A stretch of 28,173 bases of DNA from Gemmatimonadota bacterium (GCA_029862935.1 JAOTWK010000009.1:1-28173); one strand, 5' to 3'. Counted from the stretch's first letter, positions 6,984 to 14,705 are shown. The notes: generated by a model not told the origin, from the letters alone. Made by a program: numbers and translations.

Positions 6984-8243
6984 ATGCATCGCCCGACCCG
7001 CTCCATCCTTGGCCTCATCGTGCTGCTCGGCATATCCGTGCCCACACACGCGCAGGAAACAGGCCCTGCGGCTCCGTCCGAGATCGAGGTGTACCTGGTG
7101 ACATATGGTCCAGGTCAGGTGTACTGGGAACGATTCGGTCACAACGCGATCTGGATCCGTGATGCCGCGGGCGGCATCGATGCGATGTTCAACTACGGTG
7201 TGTTCGATTTTCACCAGGAGGACTTCCTCGTCCGCTTCATCCAGGGGCGAATGCTCTATCGCCTTGAAGCGCAGGATCCCGAGCGATCACTCCAGGCGTA
7301 CCGAGCGGCGAACCGATCGATCTGGATCCAGGAGCTGAACCTGACGCGCTCGCAGAGCGTTGCGCTGAGGAATTTCCTCGTGTGGAACGCGCTGCCCGAG
7401 AACCGCGACTATCTGTACGACTACTACCTCGACAACTGCTCCACCAGGTTGCGCGACGCGCTCGACGATGCGCTCGGCGGCGTGATCCGAGCACACACCG
7501 AAAGCCGGGAAACCGGCACCACATTCCGGTTCCACACGCAGCGCCTGACTACCGCCAACGTGCTCTATTACACAGGGCTTCTGGTTGGTTTGGGTACGCC
7601 CGTGGATCGACCGATTAACGCCTGGGAAGAGATGTTCATCCCCATGTCGATTCGCGATCGGGTTCGCGAGATCACGGTACTCGGCGAGAAGGGCGACGAG
7701 GTGCCCCTGGTGAAGTCGGAGGTGCTGTATTTCGAGAGCACCGCGCCGGCGCCGGCCGCCGCACCGCCACGCTGGCTGATCTGGTATCTCATCGTTGGTG
7801 TTGCTTTCGCGGCCGCGCTCACGCTTCCCGCGTTGGCGTCGGGTGTCGCCGCGCGGTGGTCGTTAGCAGTGGCAGGCGGCGCCTGGATGCTCATTGTGGG
7901 TCTCACTGGCCTTGTGCTGGCCGGATTGTGGCTCGCGACGGACCACGCGACATCGTACTGGAACGAGAATGTCTTCTACCTCACGCCCATCGCACTCCCG
8001 GCGGCGATCGTCCTGCCGGCGGCCGTGTCCGGTACGCGGTGGGCGCAGAAGCCCGCCCGGTGGCTCGGTGCCGCGGTCGGTGTGTCATCGTTGCTCGGGC
8101 TTATGCTTCAGATCGCGCCGGGGTTCGATCAGGTGAACGGACAACTCATCGCGCTTGTTCTGCCGGCGAACGTGGTGCTTGGATGTGTTTCGTGGCGGAG
8201 GTTCGGTGCGAGTGGCTGGGTACCGCCAGATACAGCGGCATAG
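6984..8243 (+). CDS. DUF4105 (Lnb N-terminal periplasmic domain) membrane protein
   Basis: The 419-aa product begins with a Sec signal (ILGLIVLLGISVPTHAQ). It then carries a DUF4105-type domain over about residues 25-260, recognisable from YLVTYGPGQVYWERFGHNAI, NYGVFDF, FIQGRMLY and YDYYLDNCSTRLRD. The conserved His in FGHNAI and the Asn-Cys in DNCSTR are the likely papain-like active-site residues in this family. The C-terminal third has five or so hydrophobic helices beginning at WLIWYLIVGVAFAAALTLPA, so the catalytic domain should sit outside the cytoplasmic membrane. Starts at 6927 and 6966 are possible, but 6984 puts the signal peptide at the N-terminus. Enzymatic substrate is unknown. 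Confidence 0.85.
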   Translation: MHRPTRSILGLIVLLGISVPTHAQETGPAAPSEIEVYLVTYGPGQVYWERFGHNAIWIRDAAGGIDAMFNYGVFDFHQEDFLVRFIQGRMLYRLEAQDPERSLQAYRAANRSIWIQELNLTRSQSVALRNFLVWNALPENRDYLYDYYLDNCSTRLRDALDDALGGVIRAHTESRETGTTFRFHTQRLTTANVLYYTGLLVGLGTPVDRPINAWEEMFIPMSIRDRVREITVLGEKGDEVPLVKSEVLYFESTAPAPAAAPPRWLIWYLIVGVAFAAALTLPALASGVAARWSLAVAGGAWMLIVGLTGLVLAGLWLATDHATSYWNENVFYLTPIALPAAIVLPAAVSGTRWAQKPARWLGAAVGVSSLLGLMLQIAPGFDQVNGQLIALVLPANVVLGCVSWRRFGASGWVPPDTAA

Positions 8244-8251
8244 ACAGTGCG

Positions 8252-8310
8252 GTCTTACACGCGCTAGGACCTGCCCCGTGCGGACGGTTTGAGGAAAGTT
8301 GAGTGGTGAT
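8252..8310 (+). repeat. Dispersed repeat copy C (left half only)
   Basis: From GTCTTAC (8252-8258) to GTTGAGT (8298-8304) this segment aligns without gaps to the first 53 bases of copies A and D, including the GAGGAAAGTTGAGTGGTGAT block. The left box differs from GCCTAAC at two bases. The right half with the TGCGAG hairpin is missing. Here the repeat's purine-rich block and GTG-GTG-ATG serve as the ribosome-binding site and start region of the following gene. Confidence 0.65.
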
Positions 8311-9049
8311 GCACCCAAGGTTGGTCGGTCTTGCTCTCGCCATCGCGGTCCCATCGGTAGGCTGCCAAGTCCAACGCGGCAGCGTCGCGTTTGTTGGATG
8401 CCCCGCCGATGGCCAGATGGGCCCGATCGCGGCGCCAATCGGTGAGCCAAGAGTCGCACCCCTCAATGATGTGTCCACGGGAGACATCGTTTATTACAAG
8501 GGGGAACGGGCGCCTGGGGTGTTTGCTCCCGCTGGTTGGCAGTGCAGGGTTTGGTATGGATCATCGGGGAGCACCGTCCTCGTCACGCCGACGCCCGTTG
8601 ACACAATGGAGTTCCTGCCTCCAAAGGTCTTGGGCCCTGCGGTTGAAATGACAGTGCTGTTCGCTGGAAGTTCCGGTCGCTTCGGTGTGGCCAGCTATGC
8701 TGCGCGGCTGTTTCCCACCGTGCTCGCCAGCTTCATTGAGAGAATCAGGAATCAACACGTGGTCGCCGATTCCCTGTTCGAGCCTCGACGATATGTACGC
8801 GACTCGGTCAGCAGTGTGGATAGCGTCATGACAGAATTCACAACGCCGTCAAACGCAACTGGCCTCGGAACTGCAGGGCTCCTGGGTCCATCGAACATCC
8901 CGATACAGGGCGTTGCCGTAATTGCACCGGACCCGAGAGAGCCGGACATGTCGATTCTGCGCATCCGCCTTGACGGAAGTGCGCGCCGACTCGAGCCCGC
9001 TATTCTGCGTCTCAATACCGATTGCATGCGAAAGACGGATGGCTGTTGA
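8309..9049 (+). CDS. Exported or lipoprotein of unknown function
   Basis: The 246-aa product starts MHPRLVGLALAIAVPSVGCQ, a short lipoprotein-type signal with lipobox SVGC at about residues 16-19. The mature part includes GDIVYYKGERAPGVFAPAGW then CRVWYGSSGS, a motif I associate with a group of uncharacterised proteobacterial and environmental exported proteins. A later PxDP-rich segment and a C-terminal LRLNTDCMRKTDGC pair of cysteines follow. ATG 8309 is preferred over the in-frame GTGs at 8303 and 8306. The GAGGAAAG Shine-Dalgarno sequence at 8291-8298 belongs to repeat copy C. Function is unknown. Confidence 0.75.
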   Translation: MHPRLVGLALAIAVPSVGCQVQRGSVAFVGCPADGQMGPIAAPIGEPRVAPLNDVSTGDIVYYKGERAPGVFAPAGWQCRVWYGSSGSTVLVTPTPVDTMEFLPPKVLGPAVEMTVLFAGSSGRFGVASYAARLFPTVLASFIERIRNQHVVADSLFEPRRYVRDSVSSVDSVMTEFTTPSNATGLGTAGLLGPSNIPIQGVAVIAPDPREPDMSILRIRLDGSARRLEPAILRLNTDCMRKTDGC

Positions 9050-9063
9050 ATGGAGCCACTCTT

Positions 9064-9360
9064 TTGACATCGGGATCGGTGAAGAACATCCTGCTGTTCG
9101 CCGCCCTCGCGACGCTCGGCTCGACCCTCGAGGCCCAGCAGGAGGAAGACGCGGCCGGGAGTCCCGTCGTCCTCCCCCGCACGGAACAACGGCTGCTGCG
9201 TAGCAGGGACGTACGATCTGTCGATCCGGGGCTACAATACCGAATCCGAGCCGTCGACGCGGACGTTCAGGAATGTGACGATCGACGAACCTGCGATTCA
9301 ATCATATGTCATTCCTTCGACCGTGTCTCGGGGATCACGGTTACTGCACCCGAGCGATAG
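9064..9360 (+). pseudogene. Secreted-protein head, probably frameshifted or truncated
   Basis: From TTG 9064 or GTG 9079 the reading gives a signal peptide (KNILLFAALATLGSTLEAQ) followed by SPVVLPRTEQRLLRSR, similar to the start of secreted alpha/beta-hydrolase esterases. After about 9210 the frame becomes unconvincing and stops at 9360. The next frame over, from about 9211, reads GTYDLSIRGYNTESEPSTRT and continues plausibly to 9350 and beyond. This suggests either one frameshift or a head-tail fusion of two unrelated fragments. No complete esterase follows. From 9361 to 9491 nothing is seen except the lead-in to the peptidase gene. Confidence 0.4.
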
Positions 9361-9491
9361 GGGATCGCCAGACCGCAATTGTGGGATGACGGCGCGCATG
9401 CCCCAACCGACCATGCTGATCCGCCGGTCCCCTGGCCCCTGTCACATGTTCCCGGCTACCTTGCCTCCCACCTCCCGACAGGATATCCCGC

Positions 9492-10925
9492 ATGCGCCCC
9501 AGCATCCTCTCAGTCGTGGTCCTGCTGGCACTCCCGCCCGCCATCGTAGCGCAGGACTCGAGCGCCGACTACCGCGAGGGCTACCAGCAACAGGCCCTCG
9601 AAATCTTCCGGACAAGCATCGGCTATCGCACCGCTGCCTCCCATGGCCAGGTCCCTCTGCTGGCGCACGATCTGGCGGACCGGTTCCGGGCGGGTGGGTT
9701 CCCCGCGGAAGACATCCACATCCTGCCACTCACGACCGCCGACGGAGAGGAGACCACGAGCCTGGTGGTCCGCTACCGCGGCGACGGTTCGTCGGGCCGG
9801 CAGCCGATCCTGCTGCTGGCGCACATGGATGTGGTCGATGCCCTCCCCGAAGACTGGGAGCGCGATCCGTTCACGCTGATTGAGGAGGAGGGCTACTTCT
9901 TCGGCCGGGGCGTCACGGACGACAAGTTCGGCGTCACCATGCTGACCGCCACGTTCCTCCGCCTCAAGAACGAAGGGTTCGTTCCCACCAGGGATCTCAT
10001 CCTTGCCTTCACGGGTGACGAGGAAACCGGCATGCTCACGGCCCGCGACCTCGTCACGACGCATCGGGCACTCACCGATGCGGAATTCGCGCTCAATGCC
10101 GATGCCGGCGGCGGCGTGTTGGGCGACGACGGCCGGCCGCTCCGGTTCCTGGTGCAAACGTCGGAGAAGACGTATGCGACGTTCGAGCTGACGGTGACGA
10201 ACCCGGGCGGACACTCCTCCACCCCACGCACCGACAACGCGATCTACGAGCTGGCGAGGGCGCTCGCCAACATCCAGGCGTACCGGTTCCCGGTGCGCGT
10301 GAACGACGCGACCCGTGGGTACTTCGAGACGGTATCACGTATCACCCCGGGACCGATGGGTGACGCGATGGCCCGTTTGGCCGCCGATCCGACGGACTCG
10401 CTGGCGGCCGAGGTGCTGTGGCACGAACCCGAGCAGGTTGGGATCACGCGCACCACCTGTGTTGCGACCATGCTCCGTGCGGGCCACGCCGAGAATGCCT
10501 TGCCACAGTCGGCGACGGCGACGGTCAACTGTCGCATCTTCCCGGGCGTCGAGGTCGCGGACGTCGAGGAGACGCTGCGGCGAGTCGCCAGAAATCCCGG
10601 TGTGCGCATTCGTGTGCTCGACGAGCCGCTGCCGAGTCCAGCCTCGCCGCCGCGCGACGACGTGATGACCGCCGTTACACGCGGCGTGGAACGCATTCGC
10701 CCCGGCACGCCGGTCATCCCGTTCATGGCTCCGTACGGGACCGATGGAAAGGAAGTGAGACGGGCCGGCATCCCCACGTACGGGGTCATGGGCATCTTCA
10801 TGAAGGACAGCGACCAGTACGCGCACGGCCTGAACGAGCGCGTCTCGGTGCGCGCGTTCTACGACGCGCTGGAGTTCTGGCACACGGTGATCACCGAGTT
10901 GGCGGGGCGGACGGCAATCCCGTGA
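9492..10925 (+). CDS. Secreted M20/M25/M40-family metallopeptidase
   Basis: The 477-aa product has a signal peptide (ILSVVVLLALPPAIVAQ, cut near residue 20), so it acts outside the cytoplasm. The two-zinc site of the family is visible: H111-x-D113 in LLLAHMDVV, the bridging Asp in GRGVTDDK (about 141-148), the catalytic base pair E177-E178 in GDEETG, and a C-terminal His in YAHGLNERV. A dimerisation/lid domain lies between, starting near TNPGGHSS. Members hydrolyse peptides or acylated amino acids; the substrate cannot be told from sequence. AGGA eight bases before ATG 9492 supports the start. It is monocistronic, followed by 258 bases containing repeat copy D. Confidence 0.93.
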   Translation: MRPSILSVVVLLALPPAIVAQDSSADYREGYQQQALEIFRTSIGYRTAASHGQVPLLAHDLADRFRAGGFPAEDIHILPLTTADGEETTSLVVRYRGDGSSGRQPILLLAHMDVVDALPEDWERDPFTLIEEEGYFFGRGVTDDKFGVTMLTATFLRLKNEGFVPTRDLILAFTGDEETGMLTARDLVTTHRALTDAEFALNADAGGGVLGDDGRPLRFLVQTSEKTYATFELTVTNPGGHSSTPRTDNAIYELARALANIQAYRFPVRVNDATRGYFETVSRITPGPMGDAMARLAADPTDSLAAEVLWHEPEQVGITRTTCVATMLRAGHAENALPQSATATVNCRIFPGVEVADVEETLRRVARNPGVRIRVLDEPLPSPASPPRDDVMTAVTRGVERIRPGTPVIPFMAPYGTDGKEVRRAGIPTYGVMGIFMKDSDQYAHGLNERVSVRAFYDALEFWHTVITELAGRTAIP

Positions 10926-11013
10926 TGCCGCGTCGGGCGGGTATCACGTCGTGCTGGCCCCGCCGCCCGCGCTACTTCATCAACATCCGCTGGCCGTTGC
11001 CGGTCGGACTTCG

Positions 11014-11156
11014 GCCTAACCTCCACACGGCCCTAGCGAGCGCGTGCGTTGTGAAGGAGGTTGAGTGGTGATACGCTTGGCGTTGATTTGAGTGCCTTCG
11101 CCTACCGCCGTGACCTGTGTGCGAGGCGCTCGCAGGTCATGCGCTGACCGTTGGGC
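11014..11156 (+). repeat. Dispersed repeat copy D (full length, 143 bp; best attC candidate)
   Basis: The element begins GCCTAAC (11014-11020, fits RYYYAAC) and ends GTTGGGC (11150-11156, fits GTTRRRY). Its right part is highly self-complementary: TGACC (11111-11115) with GGTCA (11135-11139), inner TGCGAG (11120-11125) with CTCGCA (11129-11134), and a second TGACC at 11145-11149. AACCTCC beside the left box also pairs with GGAGGTT at 11057-11063. Copies A, B and C match all or part of it. It sits 89 bases behind the peptidase stop and 27 bases before the next start. No integrase gene is present in the window. Confidence 0.7.
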
Positions 11157-11183
11157 GGCATTGGGAGGCTTCAACTGGGGGCA

Positions 11184-11405
11184 ATGGTGAGGCGAGTGTC
11201 CATCTTGCTGGCCTGCGTGCTCGGTCCTGGTCTCGGTTACACGGATACCGCGTTCGCTCAGGAGACAGGATTCCGAGGGTGGGTCAGCCTGATTGCTGAG
11301 GGCCGGCTGGGCTGGCTGGAGAACGAGAACCGGCTCGGAGAGCTCTGCCGTGAGGCTCGGGACCTGGACACGTGCTACCAACGTCGACGGAAAAGTACAA
11401 ACTGA
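11184..11405 (+). pseudogene. Secreted-protein head joined to a DUF1697 tail
   Basis: ATG 11184 has a GGGGG ribosome-binding site and opens with a signal peptide (VSILLACVLGPGLGYTDTAFAQ). The mature part is only about 50 aa (GWVSLIAEGRLGWLENENRL, then LCREARDLDTCYQ) and ends in RRRKSTN, where the DNA has already become the DUF1697 fragment in another frame. This looks like the 5' end of a longer gene cut off at about 11385. It could alternatively be a genuine short secreted protein of 73 aa. Preceded directly by repeat copy D. Confidence 0.45.
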
Positions 11406-11569
11406 CGCATGGCGTCCTCTATCTCCATGCACCGGACGGCATTGGCCGTTCCAAGCTCGCCGCGCACGCAGAAAAGCACCTCGGCGTTATGGCGACTGGG
11501 AGAAACTACAGGACTGTGGAGAGATTTCTGTCAAGCAGCACGATATCGTCTGAGGGCGAGCCGAGTTGA
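11385..11569 (+). pseudogene. Orphan 3' end of a DUF1697 gene
   Basis: In the frame ending at the TGA of 11567-11569, about 60 residues read like the C-terminus of DUF1697 proteins: GVLYLHAPDGIGRSKLAA, then EKHLGV, then ATGRNYRTVERFL. The family is normally about 170-180 aa, so two thirds of the gene is missing. The only upstream start (ATG 11372) lacks a ribosome-binding site and lies in the preceding head fragment. It is interpreted as a gene tail left by recombination. Confidence 0.6.
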
Positions 11570-11608
11570 AATGGGGTCGGGACTGCACGTACAACTGGAG
11601 GGTGACGT

Positions 11609-12052
11609 ATGGTTGCTGTGAATGGCCGGACACTGCGACGCACTCTGATACTGGTATTCGGCGCTGTGTTCCTCACATCTCAGGCAGAGGGACAGGACAC
11701 CACGCTGGCGGCCGACGTGAAGGCGCGCGAGGTCGCCTTCGCCAAGACAATGGCCGATCGCGACCTGGACGCCTTCGCCACGTTCATCTCAGCTGAGGCG
11801 ATCTTCTTCAACGGCAACCTGCCGCTCAAGGGACGGGACACGATCGTCGCGGCGTGGACCCCGTTCTTTCAGGGTGAGACCGCACCGTTCTCCTGGCATC
11901 CGGATGTGGTCGAAGTGCTCGAGTCCGGTACCCTCGCGTTGAGTTCCGGTCCGGTGCTGGCGGCCTCCGGCGACCAAGTGGGCCGCTTCAACTCGATTTG
12001 GCGGAAGGACGAGGATGGCCAGTGGAGGGTCGTATTCGATAAGGGCTCGTAG
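11609..12052 (+). CDS. Secreted DUF4440/SnoaL-like protein
   Basis: The 147-aa product has a signal peptide (RRTLILVFGAVFLTSQAEGQ, cut near 28) followed by one NTF2-like DUF4440 domain. Typical features are REVAFAKTMADRDLDAFATF, the strand EAIFFNGNLPLKGRDTIVAAW, and the C-terminal GRFNSIWRKDEDGQWRVVFD. Such folds bind small molecules or act as isomerase/cyclase-like enzymes, but the extracytoplasmic forms are uncharacterised. GGAGG ten bases upstream supports ATG 11609. Its last roughly 25 codons recur in a frameshifted copy at 13041-13129, so the next two genes are bracketed by DUF4440 ends. Confidence 0.85.
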   Translation: MVAVNGRTLRRTLILVFGAVFLTSQAEGQDTTLAADVKAREVAFAKTMADRDLDAFATFISAEAIFFNGNLPLKGRDTIVAAWTPFFQGETAPFSWHPDVVEVLESGTLALSSGPVLAASGDQVGRFNSIWRKDEDGQWRVVFDKGS

Positions 12053-12084
12053 ACGGATATGCCTGGACGGATGACACCGAGGCC

Positions 12085-12618
12085 GTGTCGCTCGTGGAGC
12101 AGACATTCGTGACCGACGGCAGTGGCAAGCGACCGGTCTCGCCAGATGTGGTGGTGGGACACATCCACTTGAAGGTGGCGGATCTCGAGCGTGCGATCCG
12201 TTTCTACACGGACGCACTTGGCTTCGAAGTGATGCAGCGGATGGGTGACAGTGCCGCGTTCCTCGGTGCTCGCGGGTATCACCACCACGTCGGACTCAAT
12301 ACATGGGAGTCTCGTGGAGGCCGCCCACCCCCTGCCGGTTCGACGGGGCTCTATCACGTGGCCTTCCGGTACCCCGACCGGCAATCGCTTGCCACGGCAT
12401 TACGCCGTCTGCAGGATCATTCCGTCACCTTGGACGGCGCGGCGGATCACGGTGTCAGCGAGGCTCTGTACCTGCGCGATCCTGATGGTAACGGTGTGGA
12501 GCTCTACTACGACCGACCGCGGGACGAGTGGCCGCGTGATAGCAACGGCGAACTCCAGATGTTCACGCGCGCTTTAGATCTACAGCGACTCCGAGCGGTA
12601 GCAGACGGAGGCGGATGA
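12085..12618 (+). CDS. VOC-family (glyoxalase/extradiol dioxygenase fold) protein
   Basis: The 177-aa product carries two beta-alpha-beta-beta-beta modules. The first opens with VVGHIHLKVADLERAIRFYT and the second with GLYHVAFRYPDRQSLATAL, closing with LYLRDPDGNGVELYYDRP. His in GHIH, His in LYHVAF and Glu in GVELYY are positioned as the family's metal ligands, as in catechol-dioxygenase-like or CatE-like proteins. Substrate is unknown. The start is a GTG at 12085 with no strong ribosome-binding site; GTG 12109 is an alternative that shortens a poorly conserved leader. Its stop overlaps the next gene's ATG by four bases (ATGA), so the two are cotranslated. Confidence 0.85.
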   Translation: MSLVEQTFVTDGSGKRPVSPDVVVGHIHLKVADLERAIRFYTDALGFEVMQRMGDSAAFLGARGYHHHVGLNTWESRGGRPPPAGSTGLYHVAFRYPDRQSLATALRRLQDHSVTLDGAADHGVSEALYLRDPDGNGVELYYDRPRDEWPRDSNGELQMFTRALDLQRLRAVADGGG

Positions 12619-13010
12619 AACTTTCACACGCGCCTGCCGGAACGATCGTGGCTGCTGTTGCGGCGGTCGGGTTCCTCGGCACAGCTGCGCTTCATAGCAC
12701 GGGCTACGGTACTGTCGTGGAGTTGGCAGCCGAAGTGCCCTCCGATCTGGCGCCCGTGATACCGGCGCTCTGGCTGGCGTTCTCGCTGGATCTCGCGGTA
12801 GTCGGTCTCATTGTGGCAGTGGTGGCGTGGCGACAACCTCGAGGGAGTCCGGCGATTCTCCTTCTCGCCGCCCTGCAACCACTCGGCGCGGCGATCCTGC
12901 AGCTCACGTCGATCGGTTTTGTGCCGCCGACCGCGATTCTCCTCATTTTGGCACTGATCACGATCATCGCTGCCGCCGCGGTGCGCAGTCGGCCGAGCGC
13001 AATGCGGTGA
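12615..13010 (+). CDS. Small four-helix membrane protein coupled to the VOC gene
   Basis: The 131-aa product is almost entirely hydrophobic, with segments near residues 8-28 (AGTIVAAVAAVGFLGTAALH), 45-68 (PALWLAFSLDLAVVGLIVAV), 77-98 and 103-122 (TAILLILALITIIAAAA). No domain was recognised. GGAGG seven bases before ATG 12615 and the ATGA overlap with the VOC stop support both start and coupling. Together with the VOC gene it forms a two-gene unit framed by a complete and a partial DUF4440 3' end. Confidence 0.8.
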   Translation: MKLSHAPAGTIVAAVAAVGFLGTAALHSTGYGTVVELAAEVPSDLAPVIPALWLAFSLDLAVVGLIVAVVAWRQPRGSPAILLLAALQPLGAAILQLTSIGFVPPTAILLILALITIIAAAAVRSRPSAMR

Positions 13011-13040
13011 CACGACGCCCTTGCCCTCTGTCTGCTGCAT

Positions 13041-13129
13041 GGGCAACGAGGTATTTCGCTTCAACTCCATTTGGCGCGAGGACGAGGACGGCTGGTGGAG
13101 GTCGTGTTTGACACGGGCTTGCAAACGGA
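13041..13129 (+). pseudogene. Orphan, frameshifted 3' end of a DUF4440 gene
   Basis: The stretch reads GNEVFRFNSIWREDEDGWW, then, after a one-base deletion near 13101, VVFDTG. This parallels the end of the full gene at 11609 (GRFNSIWRKDEDGQWRVVFDKG). At DNA level the two tails are direct repeats about 1.06 kb apart, and weak similarity continues past the stop of the intact copy (CTGGACGACACTGAGG against CTGGACGGATGACACCGAGG). No 5' part exists. Confidence 0.7.
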
Positions 13130-13271
13130 GGAATGGCGCCTGGACGACACTGAGGTCGGGCTGCAACTTTTCAGTGAAACCGATCCGGTGCCACGAACAC
13201 GTGGTTTGTCACGGTACCGGAGTTCCAGGTATACCCACGCGATCATTCTTGCGAAATAGGACCACCCAACC

Positions 13272-13733
13272 ATGGATATGCCAAAGCCGTCCGCAGGACA
13301 TCAGAAGCTGGAGTTGTTGGTGGGGCGCTGGGAGGGGAACGAGAACATGTACCCCTCGCAGTGGGACCCCAAGGGCGGTACGGCGTTCGGCAGAACGACC
13401 AGTCGCTTGGGTCTAGGTCGGTTCGCGCTCATCAGCGACTACGAGCAGGATCGGGACGGGACGATCACCTTTTCGGGCCACGGCGTCTACACGTACGACG
13501 CGAAGTCGGAGCAGTACTCGCTCTTCTGGTTCGATTCGATGGGCTCGCCCCCCGAAGTGTTCGTGGGCGGGTTCACCGACGACGTGCTGACATTGAGTCA
13601 TGCCGGTCCACCCATGCACGTGCGCCTCACGTGGGACCTCACGGAACCCGGGGTGTTGGCGTCGTCCATGGAGATGTCGGATGACGGTGTCACCTGGAAC
13701 ACGTTGTTCGATGCCGAATATCGGCGCGTGTGA
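13272..13733 (+). CDS. DUF1579 family protein, copy 1
   Basis: The 153-aa protein of about family length begins PSAGHQKLELLVGRWEGNE, the typical DUF1579 opening, and runs through SDYEQDRDG, FSGHGVYTYD and a C-terminal MEMSDDGVTWNTLFDAEYRR. The fold is probably a beta-barrel; family function is unknown. No signal peptide, so it is cytoplasmic. AGGA before ATG 13272 supports the start. A second copy at 18228-18689 is the same length and about 82% identical by eye, without gaps, which points to duplication or to two separate gains from related sources. The 249 bases that follow hold no supported gene. Confidence 0.88.
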   Translation: MDMPKPSAGHQKLELLVGRWEGNENMYPSQWDPKGGTAFGRTTSRLGLGRFALISDYEQDRDGTITFSGHGVYTYDAKSEQYSLFWFDSMGSPPEVFVGGFTDDVLTLSHAGPPMHVRLTWDLTEPGVLASSMEMSDDGVTWNTLFDAEYRRV

Positions 13734-13982
13734 ACATCGCCGATAGGTGACGATTCCTCCCTTTTCCCTGCAGGGTGTGCGCCGCAATTGCTCGATTCCG
13801 GTGCGCCGGCCGATGGGGCTGAGTGCCAGATGGAGGATGCGACGTGAGGTTCGTGCTCGGGCGTAGACCGCGTGTTCGACTGTCCATCCACCTATTACAT
13901 TCCCCGAGGCCGTGATCACCGGTGCCTCCGAGCGCTGAGCGAGGAGGCCGCTCGAGAGCAACGAACGCGCTGAGGGAAGCGG

Positions 13983-14705
13983 ATGACCGACAAGACTGTT
14001 GGTAAATCAGGCGCCCATCACGAAGTCGCTGACCTGCGGCAACGAGTACAGGAACTCGAGGCCGAGGTCGCCGAGCTGCAACGAACCCGCGCGCTCCTGC
14101 GTGAAGAGCACTCGTTCAGAAGAGGCGTGATCGAGCGGGCGGCCGAGGGCATCTGTGTGTGCCATGCCGTTGACGAGCACCCCTTCGTGCGGTTCACCGT
14201 GTGGAACCGCCGCATGGAGGAACTCACCGGATACTCGATCGACGAGATCAACCGCCGTGGGTGGTACCAGAGCGTGTACCCCGATCCGGAAACTCAGGAG
14301 CAAGCTCGGGAGCGCATGGCACGGATGCGACACGGTGATGACCTTCGGAGTGAGCGCTGGGAGATCACCTGTGCGGACGGAAGCACGAAGACCATTGGCA
14401 TATCGACTTCGCTGCTCAACACCGAGGACGGCCTGACGCACACACTGGCCCTGATGCTGGATGTCACAACGGAGGAGCTATCCCGTAGGCGGCTTGAAAA
14501 CCGTCTGGCGCATCTCGAGGGCATCCTGCCGATTTGTGCGTCATGCAAGCAGATTCGGGACGAGGATGGCACGTGGCACGCTATCGAGAGCTACATCACT
14601 GCCCACTCCGATGCTGCCTTCAGCCATGGTCTCTGCTCGGCGTGCGCCACAAAGCTCTATCCTGACGTTCCAGCCGAGGAGTCCTCGTCGTCCTCCAGTG
14701 TGTGA
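13983..14705 (+). CDS. PAS-domain protein with C-terminal four-cysteine module
   Basis: The 240-aa product has three parts. A short coiled coil covers about residues 13-45 (EVADLRQRVQELEAEVAELQ). A PAS/PAC domain covers about 48-165, recognised from NRRMEELTGYSIDEINRRGW, RSERWEITCADGS and LALMLDVTTEE. A C-terminal module carries C185-x2-C188 (ICASCKQI) and C218-x2-C221 (LCSACATKLYP). That last module is common at the ends of PAS-containing sensors and probably binds zinc. There is no kinase, GGDEF or output domain, so it may act as a partner-binding sensor. GAGGGAAG upstream of ATG 13983 supports the start. A run of serines ends the protein. Confidence 0.85.
   Translation: MTDKTVGKSGAHHEVADLRQRVQELEAEVAELQRTRALLREEHSFRRGVIERAAEGICVCHAVDEHPFVRFTVWNRRMEELTGYSIDEINRRGWYQSVYPDPETQEQARERMARMRHGDDLRSERWEITCADGSTKTIGISTSLLNTEDGLTHTLALMLDVTTEELSRRRLENRLAHLEGILPICASCKQIRDEDGTWHAIESYITAHSDAAFSHGLCSACATKLYPDVPAEESSSSSSV

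Noticed and set aside
13734..13982. Possible gene or gene tail between DUF1579 copy 1 and the PAS gene
   Set aside because: A short reading ending ADGAECQMEDAT exists but has no start, ribosome-binding site or family resemblance. The rest is featureless.
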